A stretch of DNA of 64,000 nucleotides from Pontivivens sp032464575 (GTDB lineage: Bacteria > Pseudomonadota > Alphaproteobacteria > Rhodobacterales > Rhodobacteraceae), in contig JAWDKM010000002.1 of the NCBI GenBank assembly GCA_032464575.1, positions 496,001 to 560,000 on the forward strand, given 5' to 3'. Below the pieces are notes generated by a model, which searched no databases, had not been told where the DNA came from, and saw only the letters and a list, made by a program, of their open reading frames with translations. The stretch's first letter is position 1, and every line of letters begins with the position of its first letter. Below are positions 25,439 to 33,210 of the stretch, one piece after another. A program made the translations under genes and the position numbers.

Positions 25439-25893
25439 GAGGCCGCAGGCTCCGTCAGAATCGTGTAGATCGCCGTTGCGTCATCGGTCGAGCGGATCTT
25501 TTCGCACACGGCCGGATCGCGCAGCGTACGCGAGACGCGGGCGAGCGCGCGAAGGTGCTCGGCTCCCGCTTCCTCGGGTGCGAGGAGCATGAAGACGAGA
25601 TCGACGGGACGGCCGTCGACCGCCTCGAACTCCACGGGCTTCTCCAACCGGGCGAAGTAGCCGATGACGCGGTCGAGCTGGGGCAGGCGCGCGTGCGGGA
25701 TCGCGACGCCAGCACCCATTCCGGTCGGGCCCAGCGTCTCACGCTCCTGGAGCGCATCGAGGCAGGGCCCGGCCTTCACGTCCGAATCGAGATCGGAAGC
25801 GAGTTCGGCGAGCTCCTGAAGCAGACGCTTCTTGCTCGTGACCTTCAGTCCGGCCCGGACTGCGTCATTGCGAATGATATCCGAAAGCTCCAT
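25426..25893 (-). CDS. ptsN: PtsN, nitrogen-related EIIA
   Basis: A 155-aa EIIA-Ntr protein of the regulatory phosphotransfer system. The phosphorylated histidine lies in GAGVAIPHARLPQLD. The SKKRLLQELAELAS helix near the N-terminus and the FMLLAPEEAGAEHLRALARVS segment are typical. It is the last gene of rpoN-hpf-ptsN, the usual alphaproteobacterial order, and probably links nitrogen and energy state to regulators and transporters. Confidence 0.94.
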   Translation of the reverse strand: MELSDIIRNDAVRAGLKVTSKKRLLQELAELASDLDSDVKAGPCLDALQERETLGPTGMGAGVAIPHARLPQLDRVIGYFARLEKPVEFEAVDGRPVDLVFMLLAPEEAGAEHLRALARVSRTLRDPAVCEKIRSTDDATAIYTILTEPAASQAA

Positions 25894-25937
25894 CCGGGCC
25901 CGCCTTACACACTCTGTCTCGAAAAAGGGTTACGTCC

Positions 25938-26513
25938 TCAGGACATCCTGCGGGGGTCGATCCAGCCGACATTCCCGTCGTCGCGGGTGTAAACCACATT
26001 CACACCGCCATGTGAAGAGTTGCGGAACACGAGAAACTGTTTCTGCGCCAGCTCCATCTGCATGACGGCCTCCCCGACAGAAAGTGTCAGGACCGGCGTT
26101 TCCATCTCGGCAATGATGACGGGTTGGAGGCTGTCGGGCTCTTCTTCTTCCGAATGGTCGGGATTCGCGAGCACGTAGGACGGCTCGCCGATGGCCTCGA
26201 CCGGGTCCTGACGGTCCTTGTGGTGGTCCTTGAGGCGTCGTTTGTAGCGGCGAAGCTGCTTGTCCATCTTCTCCGCCGCCGAATCGAACGCGGCGTAGAT
26301 CTCGGTGGAGCGCGCACTCGCCTGCGTCGTCAGACCGGTCGAGAGATGCACGGACGCGTCGCACTTGTACTCGTGCGCATCCTTGGAAAAGGTGACGACT
26401 GCCTCGACCGGGCGGCCGGCATACTTGCCGACCACGTCGTCCAGCCGGTCCGATACATGGGTCCGCATGGCGTCGCCCAAATCCATCTGTTTCCCACTGA
26501 CCTGAAGTCGCAT
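25938..26513 (-). CDS. hpf: long-form ribosome hibernation promoting factor
   Basis: A 191-aa protein with an N-terminal HPF/RaiA domain (residues ~1-100, including HVSDRLDDVVGKYAGRPVEA and YAAFDSAAEKMDKQLRRYKRR). The C-terminal ~55-residue dimerisation domain contains QKQFLVFRNSSHGGVNVVY. The long form pairs 70S ribosomes into 100S particles in stationary phase. It lies between rpoN and ptsN, with a 111-bp GC-rich gap to rpoN that may hold a promoter. Confidence 0.93.
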   Translation of the reverse strand: MRLQVSGKQMDLGDAMRTHVSDRLDDVVGKYAGRPVEAVVTFSKDAHEYKCDASVHLSTGLTTQASARSTEIYAAFDSAAEKMDKQLRRYKRRLKDHHKDRQDPVEAIGEPSYVLANPDHSEEEEPDSLQPVIIAEMETPVLTLSVGEAVMQMELAQKQFLVFRNSSHGGVNVVYTRDDGNVGWIDPRRMS

Positions 26514-26624
26514 CGGCTCATCCTTCTCTTGAGCGCGGCCGCGGGCGGCGCGCTGTTGGCGGGCATCTGCGTTCGGAGGGACTGCGGGCGGGCGGATGGT
26601 CCGGCGCCGGCCCGAGACACGCGC

Positions 26625-27938
26625 TCACGGCCGGAGAGAGGTGGCCTTGAGTCGACGTCGCTGTACCGAAGACGGGATGCCCATAGCTTCACGATATTTG
26701 GCAACCGTGCGCCGTGCAATATCGACCCCGTCCTCCCGCAGCTTTCCCACCAGGCGATCATCGGACAGCGGGCGGGCCGGATCCTCGCCGTCGATCAGCC
26801 TGCGCAGGCGGGACTGGACCGCCGCAGGGGCGTGGCCGGGGGCGCCGTCGGCACCCGGAACGCCCTGTGCGAAGAAGGCGCGCAGCTCGCGCAGGCCCTG
26901 CTGGCTGGCGATGTACTTGTTGGCCGCGATGCGGCTGACGGTGGATTCGTGGACGCCGACCTCGGCCGCAACGTCCTTCATCATCAGCGGGCGCAGCGCG
27001 ACGTCGCCTTCCTCGAAGAAGCCGGTCTGCCGCTTCACGATGATCTCCGAGACCTTGAGCAGGTTCTGGGCCCGGCTCTCCAGCGCCTTGGTCAACCAAC
27101 CGGCGCGGGTACGGCACTGCATGATAAAGCGTTCGGCCTCGCCGCCTGCCGCCGACATCTCGCTGGCATAGCTGTCGTTGACCAGCACTCGGGGCAGCGC
27201 GTCGGAGTTGAGCTCAACCTGCCATGCCTCGCTGCTGCGCCGGACGAAGACATCGGGGACGACCGGCGTCGCCTCGCGCTCGGCGTAGGCGAGACCGGGG
27301 CGGGGGTCGAGCGTGCGCAGAAGGGCGAGGCGAGCGTCAAACTCCTCCTCGTCGAGGCCGGTCCTGCGCCTCAGATCCGCGCGCCGCGGCCCGGCGAGAT
27401 CGGCGAGGTTCTGGCAGATCGCCATCATCGCGGGGTCCAAGAGCTCCCGTTCGTGAAGCTGGAGCACGAAGCATTCGCCGAGATTGCGCGCGCCGATGCC
27501 GGGCGGATCGCAGCTTTGCAGGAGGGCAAGCGCGCCCTCGACCTCCTCCGTCACGACGCCGTAGCGATCGGCGATTTCGAAGAGTGGCGCATCGAGCCGA
27601 CCCTCGTCGGTCAGCTCGTCCACAAGCGCCTCGGCCAGTGCGCGGCGGCGTGGCGCGGCCCGCATGCTGGAGATCTGGGAGAGGAGGTGCGCGCGCAAGC
27701 TGAGCGTGTCGGCCACGCTCGCCGCCTTGTCGAAGTCTTCGCCCCCGCTGCTCGCGAACCCCGACGGGACCGCGCGCGGCCGTTCCAGTTCGAGTATGGG
27801 GTTCTTCTCTACCTCCTCGGCCACGCGCGCGGCGAGCTCCACGTGGGAGAGTTGCAGCAGTCCAATTGCCTGCGTGAGCTGCGCGGTCAGGCGAAGGTTC
27901 TGGGTCTGGGTAAGGTTGAGCCGGGGTGAAAGCGCCAT
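26625..27938 (-). CDS. rpoN: RpoN, sigma-54 factor
   Basis: A 437-aa sigma-54. Region I (LNLTQTQNLRLTAQLTQAIGLLQL) binds enhancer activators. The core-binding domain follows, then the helix-turn-helix (VAAEVGVHESTVSRIAANKY in part). The RpoN box ARRTVAKYRE near residue 415 contacts the -24 element. The acidic Region II is short, as in other Rhodobacterales copies, which makes the protein smaller than E. coli RpoN (477). It follows lptB on the same strand. Confidence 0.95.
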   Translation of the reverse strand: MALSPRLNLTQTQNLRLTAQLTQAIGLLQLSHVELAARVAEEVEKNPILELERPRAVPSGFASSGGEDFDKAASVADTLSLRAHLLSQISSMRAAPRRRALAEALVDELTDEGRLDAPLFEIADRYGVVTEEVEGALALLQSCDPPGIGARNLGECFVLQLHERELLDPAMMAICQNLADLAGPRRADLRRRTGLDEEEFDARLALLRTLDPRPGLAYAEREATPVVPDVFVRRSSEAWQVELNSDALPRVLVNDSYASEMSAAGGEAERFIMQCRTRAGWLTKALESRAQNLLKVSEIIVKRQTGFFEEGDVALRPLMMKDVAAEVGVHESTVSRIAANKYIASQQGLRELRAFFAQGVPGADGAPGHAPAAVQSRLRRLIDGEDPARPLSDDRLVGKLREDGVDIARRTVAKYREAMGIPSSVQRRRLKATSLRP

Positions 27939-27961
27939 GGCCGAACGCTAGCAGGCGCCCC

Positions 27962-28711
27962 TCAAAGGCGGAAGCTGTCGCCCAGATAGACCCGCCGCAC
28001 ATTGGCATCGGCCACCACATCCTCTGGCGCGCCGGACATCAGGACGGTGCCGTCGTGCAGGATATAGGCCCGGTCGATGATCTCCAGCGTCTCGCGCACG
28101 TTGTGGTCGGTGATCAGCACGCCGAGGCCGCGATCCTTGAGCTGGTGGACCAGCTCCCGGATCTCGCCCACCGCGATGGGATCGACGCCCGCGAAGGGTT
28201 CGTCGAGCAGGACGTAGGACGGGTGGGCCGCGAGGCAGCGCGCGATCTCCACCCGCCGCCGCTCACCACCAGAAAGCGCGATGGCTGGTGTGCGACGCAG
28301 GTGCGTGATGGAGAATTCGGCGAGCAATTCGTCGAGCTGCTGATCCCGACGCTCCGGATTTTTCTCGCTGAGTTCAAGGACGGCGCGGATGTTGTCCTCG
28401 ACCGACAGCCCGCGGAAGATCGACGCCTCCTGCGGCAGGTAGCCCAGGCCGAGCCGGGCGCGGCGATACATCGGCAGCGCCGTGACATCCTCGCCGTCGA
28501 TGGTGATGGTGCCGGCATCTGGCGTCACCAGCCCCGTCACAGCATAGAAGCACGTCGTCTTGCCAGCCCCATTGGGACCCAGAAGGCCGATGACCTCGCC
28601 GCGATGCAGGTCGAGGCTCACGTCGCGCAGTACCGGACGCCGCTTGTAGGACTTGCCGACGGAGCGGACGGTCAGCCCCGGGTTGCCCTCGGTCACGGAA
28701 AGATACGCCAT
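27962..28711 (-). CDS. lptB: LptB, ATPase of the LPS transport ABC exporter
   Basis: A 249-aa ABC ATPase: Walker A GPNGAGKTT, Q-loop in YLPQEASIFRGLSVEDNI, signature LSGGERRRVEIAR, Walker B YVLLDEPFAGVDP, and switch His in ITDHNVRETL. It powers extraction of LPS from the inner membrane with LptFG (not in the window). Order lptC-lptA-lptB-rpoN is the usual one. The gap to lptA is nine bases. Confidence 0.95.
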   Translation of the reverse strand: MAYLSVTEGNPGLTVRSVGKSYKRRPVLRDVSLDLHRGEVIGLLGPNGAGKTTCFYAVTGLVTPDAGTITIDGEDVTALPMYRRARLGLGYLPQEASIFRGLSVEDNIRAVLELSEKNPERRDQQLDELLAEFSITHLRRTPAIALSGGERRRVEIARCLAAHPSYVLLDEPFAGVDPIAVGEIRELVHQLKDRGLGVLITDHNVRETLEIIDRAYILHDGTVLMSGAPEDVVADANVRRVYLGDSFRL

Positions 28712-28720
28712 TCGATATGC

Positions 28721-29209
28721 CTACTGCTGCTCCGCGGGCACGAAGACGGTTCGGACCCGGCCCGTGAACTCGCCCGTGCCGGTGGTCAGGTCGATGCGCA
28801 TCTCCTCCGAGCTCAGCGCGTTCTGGCCCTGGGTGAGCAGGACGTCGCCGCGCATGGTCAGGAATCCGGTGGTGACGTTGTAGTCGGCCTCGGACCCTTC
28901 CGCCGCCTCCGTCCCGCTGGTCAGGAACACGTTGCCGTTTGCCTGGACCCGCTCGATCTCGCCACTGTCGCCGTCGTAGGTCACCAGCATCCGGTCCGCG
29001 CGCAGCGTGAGCTGGCCCTGCTGTGCCTCGACATTTCCGATGAACTCGGCGGTCTGGGCAACCTGACTGACGCCCAGCCGGTCGGACACAATCTCGAGCG
29101 GCTGATCGGGGTTGTGCTGGAAGGTCGAGAAGGGCTGTTCCTGCTGGGCGGCGAGGGGCGCAGCGAGACCGAGGGCCATGATCGTCAAAATCGCTTTGGT
29201 CAGGCTCAC
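28721..29209 (-). CDS. lptA: LptA, periplasmic LPS bridge protein
   Basis: A 162-aa secreted protein with a signal peptide (residues 1-~21, ending LAAPLAAQQ) and an OstA-like beta-jellyroll domain. The segments LEIVSDRLGVSQVAQTAEFI and ADRMLVTYDGDSGEIERVQA are characteristic. It forms the periplasmic bridge carrying LPS from LptBFGC to LptD. Its start overlaps the lptC stop (ATGA). Confidence 0.92.
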   Translation of the reverse strand: MSLTKAILTIMALGLAAPLAAQQEQPFSTFQHNPDQPLEIVSDRLGVSQVAQTAEFIGNVEAQQGQLTLRADRMLVTYDGDSGEIERVQANGNVFLTSGTEAAEGSEADYNVTTGFLTMRGDVLLTQGQNALSSEEMRIDLTTGTGEFTGRVRTVFVPAEQQ

Positions 29210-29799
29210 GGCTCGTTCTCCTCGCTCTCGGTCGGTGTGAGCTTTAGCCGAACATCACCCTCGAACCAAATCATATCCGACCCCGGTTCCGTCCTTAGTG
29301 CGTTGGCGTTGAGCTCCAGACCGGGACCGGTGATCTCGACAGGGACCGGCACCTCGACGGTGTTTTCTACCAGGGCGAGAACAGCGATATCGCTGATCAT
29401 CCTGTAGCCGCTTTGAGTCGCCAGATCGACGCCTTCGTCCAGAATCAGGATCTCCCCATCGCTGTTGTATGTTCCACGCGTGGCCGTCAGGTCCAGCGGG
29501 TCGCCGGGACGTTCCAGCCGCCCCTCGATATTGCGCAGCCGGTAGCCGTCGAGCCCGGGAAGTGCATAGTCGGCGGAGACGGTGAACGGATCGCCCGCCT
29601 CGGTCGTGCCGGAAAAGCGCGGGCTGACCAGGCCTTCCTCAAGCTCCAGCCCCTCGGGCAGGTCGTCGAACATGTCGGGCCGCAGGTCGATCGTGTCCTG
29701 GTCGATCAGGAAGATCGAGCTGAGCATCATGACGGCGATGATCGGAAGCACGATCTTCGTCCGCCGGACGAACCGCGTATATCCCGGCCCGCGCCGCAC
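29206..29799 (-). CDS. lptC: LptC, LPS export anchor protein
   Basis: A 197-aa protein with one N-terminal membrane helix (KIVLPIIAVMMLSSIFLI, about residues 15-32) followed by a periplasmic LptC/YrbK beta domain. I choose the GTG at 29799, four bases after the kdsD stop; sequence upstream of it is kdsD in another frame and does not look like LptC. LptC docks LptA to the LptBFG transporter. Its stop overlaps lptA. Confidence 0.88.
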   Translation of the reverse strand: MRRGPGYTRFVRRTKIVLPIIAVMMLSSIFLIDQDTIDLRPDMFDDLPEGLELEEGLVSPRFSGTTEAGDPFTVSADYALPGLDGYRLRNIEGRLERPGDPLDLTATRGTYNSDGEILILDEGVDLATQSGYRMISDIAVLALVENTVEVPVPVEITGPGLELNANALRTEPGSDMIWFEGDVRLKLTPTESEENEP

Positions 29800-29803
29800 G
29801 TGC

Positions 29804-30763
29804 TCAGGCGATCCCGGCCCGCAGCAGGTCGTGCACGTGCACGATGCCCTGCGGCGTGCCGTCCGGCGCCGTGACGAACAGTGTGGTGATCCGGCCGGAC
29901 ATGGCCGACAGCGCCGCCTCCGCCAGTTCATCCGGCGCGATGGTCTTGGGATCGGAGGTCATGACATCGGCGGCGGTCCGGGTCAGCAACCCGTCCATGT
30001 TCCGCCGAAGGTCGCCATCCGTGATGACGCCGATCAGGCGCCCGTCCCCGTTCGTGACGCCTGCGGTGCCGAACCCCTTCTGCGTCATCACGAGAAGGGC
30101 GTCGTCCATGCGCAAGTCGCCCGCGACCAGCGGCATCTCCTCACCCCGGTGCATCAAGTCGCCGACGCGCATTAAACGCGCGCCGAGCTTGCCGCCCGGA
30201 TGGAAGGTGCGGAAGTTCTCCGGGCCGAAGTCCCGCTCCTTCATCAGCGCGACCGCGAGCGCATCGCCCAGCGCAAGCGTAAGCGTGGTCGATGTGGTGG
30301 GCGCAAGGCCGTTCGGACAGGCCTCCGGCGCTTCGGGCAGCTTCAAGGCCACATCCGACTGCCGCAGAAGCGTAGAGTTCTCCCGCGACGCCACACCGAT
30401 CAGGGGAATGGAGAAGCGCTTGGCGTGGGTGATGATGTCCGCGAGCTCGGGTGTTTCCCCGGAATTGGACAGCACGATCAGGCTGTCCTGCGCGGTAACC
30501 ATGCCGAGGTCGCCGTGGCTCGCCTCGCCCGGATGCACGAACTGCGCCGGCGCGCCGGTCGACGCGAAGGTGGCCGCCATCTTGCGCGCGATATGGCCGG
30601 ACTTGCCCATGCCGGAGATCACGATGCGCCCACTGGTGGCAAGCAACGTGCGCACGGCCGCCGCGAAGCTCGCACCCAGGCTGTCGGCAAACGCGCTCAG
30701 CGCCTCGCCTTCGATCCGTAGCACCGTGCGCCCGGCGTCCAGCAGTCTTTCGTCGTCGCTCAT
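29804..30763 (-). CDS. kdsD: KdsD/KpsF, arabinose-5-phosphate isomerase
   Basis: A 319-aa enzyme with an N-terminal SIS domain (VISGMGKSGHIARKMAATFA, HPGEASHGDLGMV, VLSNSGETPEL) and two C-terminal CBS domains. It interconverts ribulose-5-phosphate and arabinose-5-phosphate, the first committed step to Kdo. It heads the kdsD-lptC-lptA-lptB-rpoN run, so Kdo synthesis and LPS transport are encoded together. KdsB is encoded 13 kb away at 16977. Confidence 0.94.
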   Translation of the reverse strand: MSDDERLLDAGRTVLRIEGEALSAFADSLGASFAAAVRTLLATSGRIVISGMGKSGHIARKMAATFASTGAPAQFVHPGEASHGDLGMVTAQDSLIVLSNSGETPELADIITHAKRFSIPLIGVASRENSTLLRQSDVALKLPEAPEACPNGLAPTTSTTLTLALGDALAVALMKERDFGPENFRTFHPGGKLGARLMRVGDLMHRGEEMPLVAGDLRMDDALLVMTQKGFGTAGVTNGDGRLIGVITDGDLRRNMDGLLTRTAADVMTSDPKTIAPDELAEAALSAMSGRITTLFVTAPDGTPQGIVHVHDLLRAGIA

Positions 30764-30848
30764 GGTGCCCCATCTAAGCAGCGGCGGCGCCCGATTGAAG
30801 CGATACCGCCGTCAGGTTTGAAACGTTCGTGCGGGTCCGGTCCGTCGC

Positions 30849-31460
30849 TCAGTGCGAGAAGATGTCCTCTTCAGGCCACCCGGCCAGATCGAGCGCTGCG
30901 CGCGTCGGCAGGAAGTCGAAGCAGGCCTGCGCCATCTCCGTCCGTCCTTCGCGCGCGAGGCGCAGCTCCAGCGCATCCTTGAGTTGATGAAGGTAGAGCA
31001 CGTCGGAGGCCGCATAGGCCATCTGCGCCTCGGTCAACTCGACGGCGCCCCAATCGCTCGACTGCTGTTGCTTAGATATGTCGACGGCGAGGAGCTCAGA
31101 AAGCAGGTTCTTCAGCCCGTGTCGATCCGTGTAGGTGCGTACCAGTTTCGAAGCGATCTTGGTGCACCAGACGGGCGCGGTGGTCACACCGAAGCGGTGA
31201 AGCAGGACGGCGATGTCGAAGCGGCCGTAGTGAAAGAGCTTCAGCACATTCGGATCGGCGAGCATCCGGACAAGGTTCGGCGCCTCGGTCTGGTCCTGCA
31301 CGATCTGCACGAGATGCGCGTCGCCATCGCCGGAGGAGAGCTGCACCACGCAGAGCCGATCGCGATGCGGGTTGAGGCCCATCGTCTCGCTGTCGATGGC
31401 CACCACCGGGCCGAGGTCGAGCCCGTCGGGCAGGTCGCCCCTGTGCAGATGGTTCGCCAT
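30849..31460 (-). CDS. RNase D-like 3'-5' exonuclease
   Basis: A 203-aa DEDD-type exonuclease. Catalytic motifs are ExoI AIDSETMGLNP, ExoII LKLFHYGRFDIAVL and ExoIII YAASDVLYLHQL (Tyr and Asp, the DEDDy type). It lacks the HRDC domains of full-length RNase D (about 370 aa), so it is the short form common in alphaproteobacteria. The likely role is 3' trimming of tRNA or other small RNAs. It is followed by kdsD with an 85-base gap. Confidence 0.88.
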   Translation of the reverse strand: MANHLHRGDLPDGLDLGPVVAIDSETMGLNPHRDRLCVVQLSSGDGDAHLVQIVQDQTEAPNLVRMLADPNVLKLFHYGRFDIAVLLHRFGVTTAPVWCTKIASKLVRTYTDRHGLKNLLSELLAVDISKQQQSSDWGAVELTEAQMAYAASDVLYLHQLKDALELRLAREGRTEMAQACFDFLPTRAALDLAGWPEEDIFSH

Positions 31461-31537
31461 GTCCCCCCTCCTCGTCGCGGATTGCGCCCGGATAACGGCT
31501 CACCGCGACGAACTCAACGCCTCGCGGCAGTGGTGGT

Positions 31538-31571
31538 TGCCTCCGGCGGGGATATTTCCGGCAAGAAGAAG
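31538..31571. repeat. Rhodobacteraceae-type intergenic repeat (tentative)
   Basis: The segment beginning TTGCCTCCGGCGGGGATATTT and running on into GGCAAGAAGAAG looks like a short intergenic element that I recall as frequent after genes in Rhodobacteraceae genomes. It lies in the 114-bp gap between the RNase D-like start and the puuD stop. No second copy was found in this window, so the call rests on memory. Confidence 0.35.
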
Positions 31572-31574
31572 GGG

Positions 31575-32786
31575 TCAGCGGGCCTCTTCGAACCAAGCCT
31601 CGATCGCGTCGCGCTCGGACTGCTCCATATAGCTAAGGTTCGCAGGCGGCATGGCGTGGGATACGGCGGATTGGAGGTAGATCTCTCGGGCGTGGCGGGC
31701 GATCTGCGCCTCGGTCTCCAGCATCACGCCCTTGGGCGCCCAGCGGATGCCGGGCCAGACGGGCTCGGCCGCGTGACACATGGAGCAGCGGCCGATGACC
31801 GTGTCGGCAACCAAGGGGAAGTCTTCATGCTCCATGAACCGAGTGGCACCGGCGGGCACGGCAGCCTCCGCCGCTGGGTCGAGATCGGGCTCGGTGGAGA
31901 GCCACGCCATCAGGAGGACGAGGATGATCGTCACCGGCCACGTCCAGTAGGGCGACCCGCCGCGCGCGTGACGCGTATTGAACCAGTGGCGGATGGTGAC
32001 GCCGGTCAGGAACACCAGCGAGGCGATCAGCCAGTTCCACTGCGTCGCGAAGGCGAGCGGGTAGTGGTTGGACAGCATCAGGAAGATGACCGGCAGCGTC
32101 AGGTAATTGTTGTGGGTCGAACGCAGCTTCGCGATCTTCCCGTATTTGGCAGCCGGCTTCCGCCCCGCCTTGAGATCGGTGACCACGACGCGCTGGTTCG
32201 GCATGATGATCAGGAAGACGTTCGCCGTCATGATCGTGGCGGTAAAGGCACCGAGATGCAGCAGCGCCGCCCGGCCCGTGAAGACCTGGTCGTAACCCCA
32301 GGCCATCGCGGTCAGCAGCACGAAGAGCAGCAGCATCAGCACCGTGGGCCGCTCGCCCAGCGGCGATTTGCAGAGCGCATCGTAGATCACCCAGCCCAGC
32401 GCCAGCGAGCCGGCGGAGATCCCGATCGCCTGCCATAGCGCGAGGTCGGCCTTGTTCGGATCGATGAGGTAGAGTTCCGCCCCCGCCCAGTAGACGATGG
32501 CGAGCAGAGCCGCGCCCGAGAGCCAGGTCGCGTAGCTCTCCCACTTGAACCAGGTCAGGTGCTCCGGCATCCGCTCGGGCGCGACGAGGTACTTCTGGAT
32601 GTGGTAGAAGCCACCGCCATGGACCTGCCATTCCTCGCCGTCCGCGGGGCCGGCGATATCGCGGTTCAGGCCGAGGTCGAGTGCGATGAAGTAGAAGGAA
32701 GAGCCGATCCAGGCGATGGCGGTGATGACGTGGAGCCAGCGCACGGAAAAGGCGAGCCAGTCCCACATGACGGCGAGATCATACAT
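31575..32786 (-). CDS. puuD: PuuD, membrane urate oxidase with cytochrome c domain
   Basis: A 403-aa protein. The N-terminal membrane part has about eight helices and begins VMWDWLAFSVRWLHVITAIA, with WIGSSFYFIALD and the long loop HGGGFYHIQKY typical of PuuD. The C-terminus is a cytochrome c domain with the haem site CSMCH near residue 335. It oxidises urate to 5-hydroxyisourate and passes electrons to the respiratory chain. I start at the ATG at 32786. One base separates it from the uraH stop. Confidence 0.93.
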   Translation of the reverse strand: MYDLAVMWDWLAFSVRWLHVITAIAWIGSSFYFIALDLGLNRDIAGPADGEEWQVHGGGFYHIQKYLVAPERMPEHLTWFKWESYATWLSGAALLAIVYWAGAELYLIDPNKADLALWQAIGISAGSLALGWVIYDALCKSPLGERPTVLMLLLFVLLTAMAWGYDQVFTGRAALLHLGAFTATIMTANVFLIIMPNQRVVVTDLKAGRKPAAKYGKIAKLRSTHNNYLTLPVIFLMLSNHYPLAFATQWNWLIASLVFLTGVTIRHWFNTRHARGGSPYWTWPVTIILVLLMAWLSTEPDLDPAAEAAVPAGATRFMEHEDFPLVADTVIGRCSMCHAAEPVWPGIRWAPKGVMLETEAQIARHAREIYLQSAVSHAMPPANLSYMEQSERDAIEAWFEEAR

Positions 32787-32787
32787 G

Positions 32788-33141
32788 TCAGCTTCCGCGG
32801 TAGGTGGAATAGCCGTAGGGGCTGAGCAGCAGCGGCACGTGGTAATGCGCATCCTCCGCGAGCCCGAAGCGGATCGGGATCTGGTCGAGGAAGAGCGTCT
32901 CACCCTCCAGCCCCTGCGCGCGCAGATAGTCGCCCGCGTGGAAGATCAGCTCGTACTGGCCGGGTTCGAACTTGTCCGCAGGCAGGATCGGCGCGTCGGT
33001 CCGGCCGTCGGCATTGGTCACCGTCTCCGCGATCTTGCGATGGCTGTTGCCCGACACGCGGTAGAGCCAGATCGCCAGCCCCTCCGCCGGGCGGCCGCGG
33101 GCGGTGTCGAGAACGTGGGTGGTGAGGTAACCTTCGGCCAT
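32788..33141 (-). CDS. uraH: UraH, 5-hydroxyisourate hydrolase
   Basis: A 117-aa transthyretin-like protein that opens 5-hydroxyisourate to OHCU. Hallmarks are LTTHVLDTARGRPAEGL at the N-terminus, the central His/Arg face, YHVPLLLSPYGYSTYRGS at the C-terminus (the YRGS tail is diagnostic). AAGGAG lies 7 bases before the ATG. It is the first gene of uraH-puuD, divergent from puuE-uraD across a 69-bp shared control region. Confidence 0.95.
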   Translation of the reverse strand: MAEGYLTTHVLDTARGRPAEGLAIWLYRVSGNSHRKIAETVTNADGRTDAPILPADKFEPGQYELIFHAGDYLRAQGLEGETLFLDQIPIRFGLAEDAHYHVPLLLSPYGYSTYRGS

Positions 33142-33210
33142 GTAGATCTCCTTGACCTTTGACCAACCGGTAAACTCTTCTGCCCCACAGAGCAATCGCA
33201 GGAGCCGACC
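33142..33210. promoter_or_regulatory. divergent control region uraH / puuE-uraD
   Basis: This 69-bp gap must hold promoters for both directions. It contains a direct repeat TTGACC (33152-33157) and TTGACC (33159-33164), followed by AACCGGTAAA, giving TTTGACC-N4-GGTAAA with near two-fold symmetry. A purine-responsive regulator could bind here. No regulator gene adjoins it. Confidence 0.4.

Noticed and set aside
26124..27929. 601-codon open frame antisense to hpf and rpoN
   Set aside because: It spans two well-supported genes and their gap on the opposite strand, and shows only low-complexity composition.
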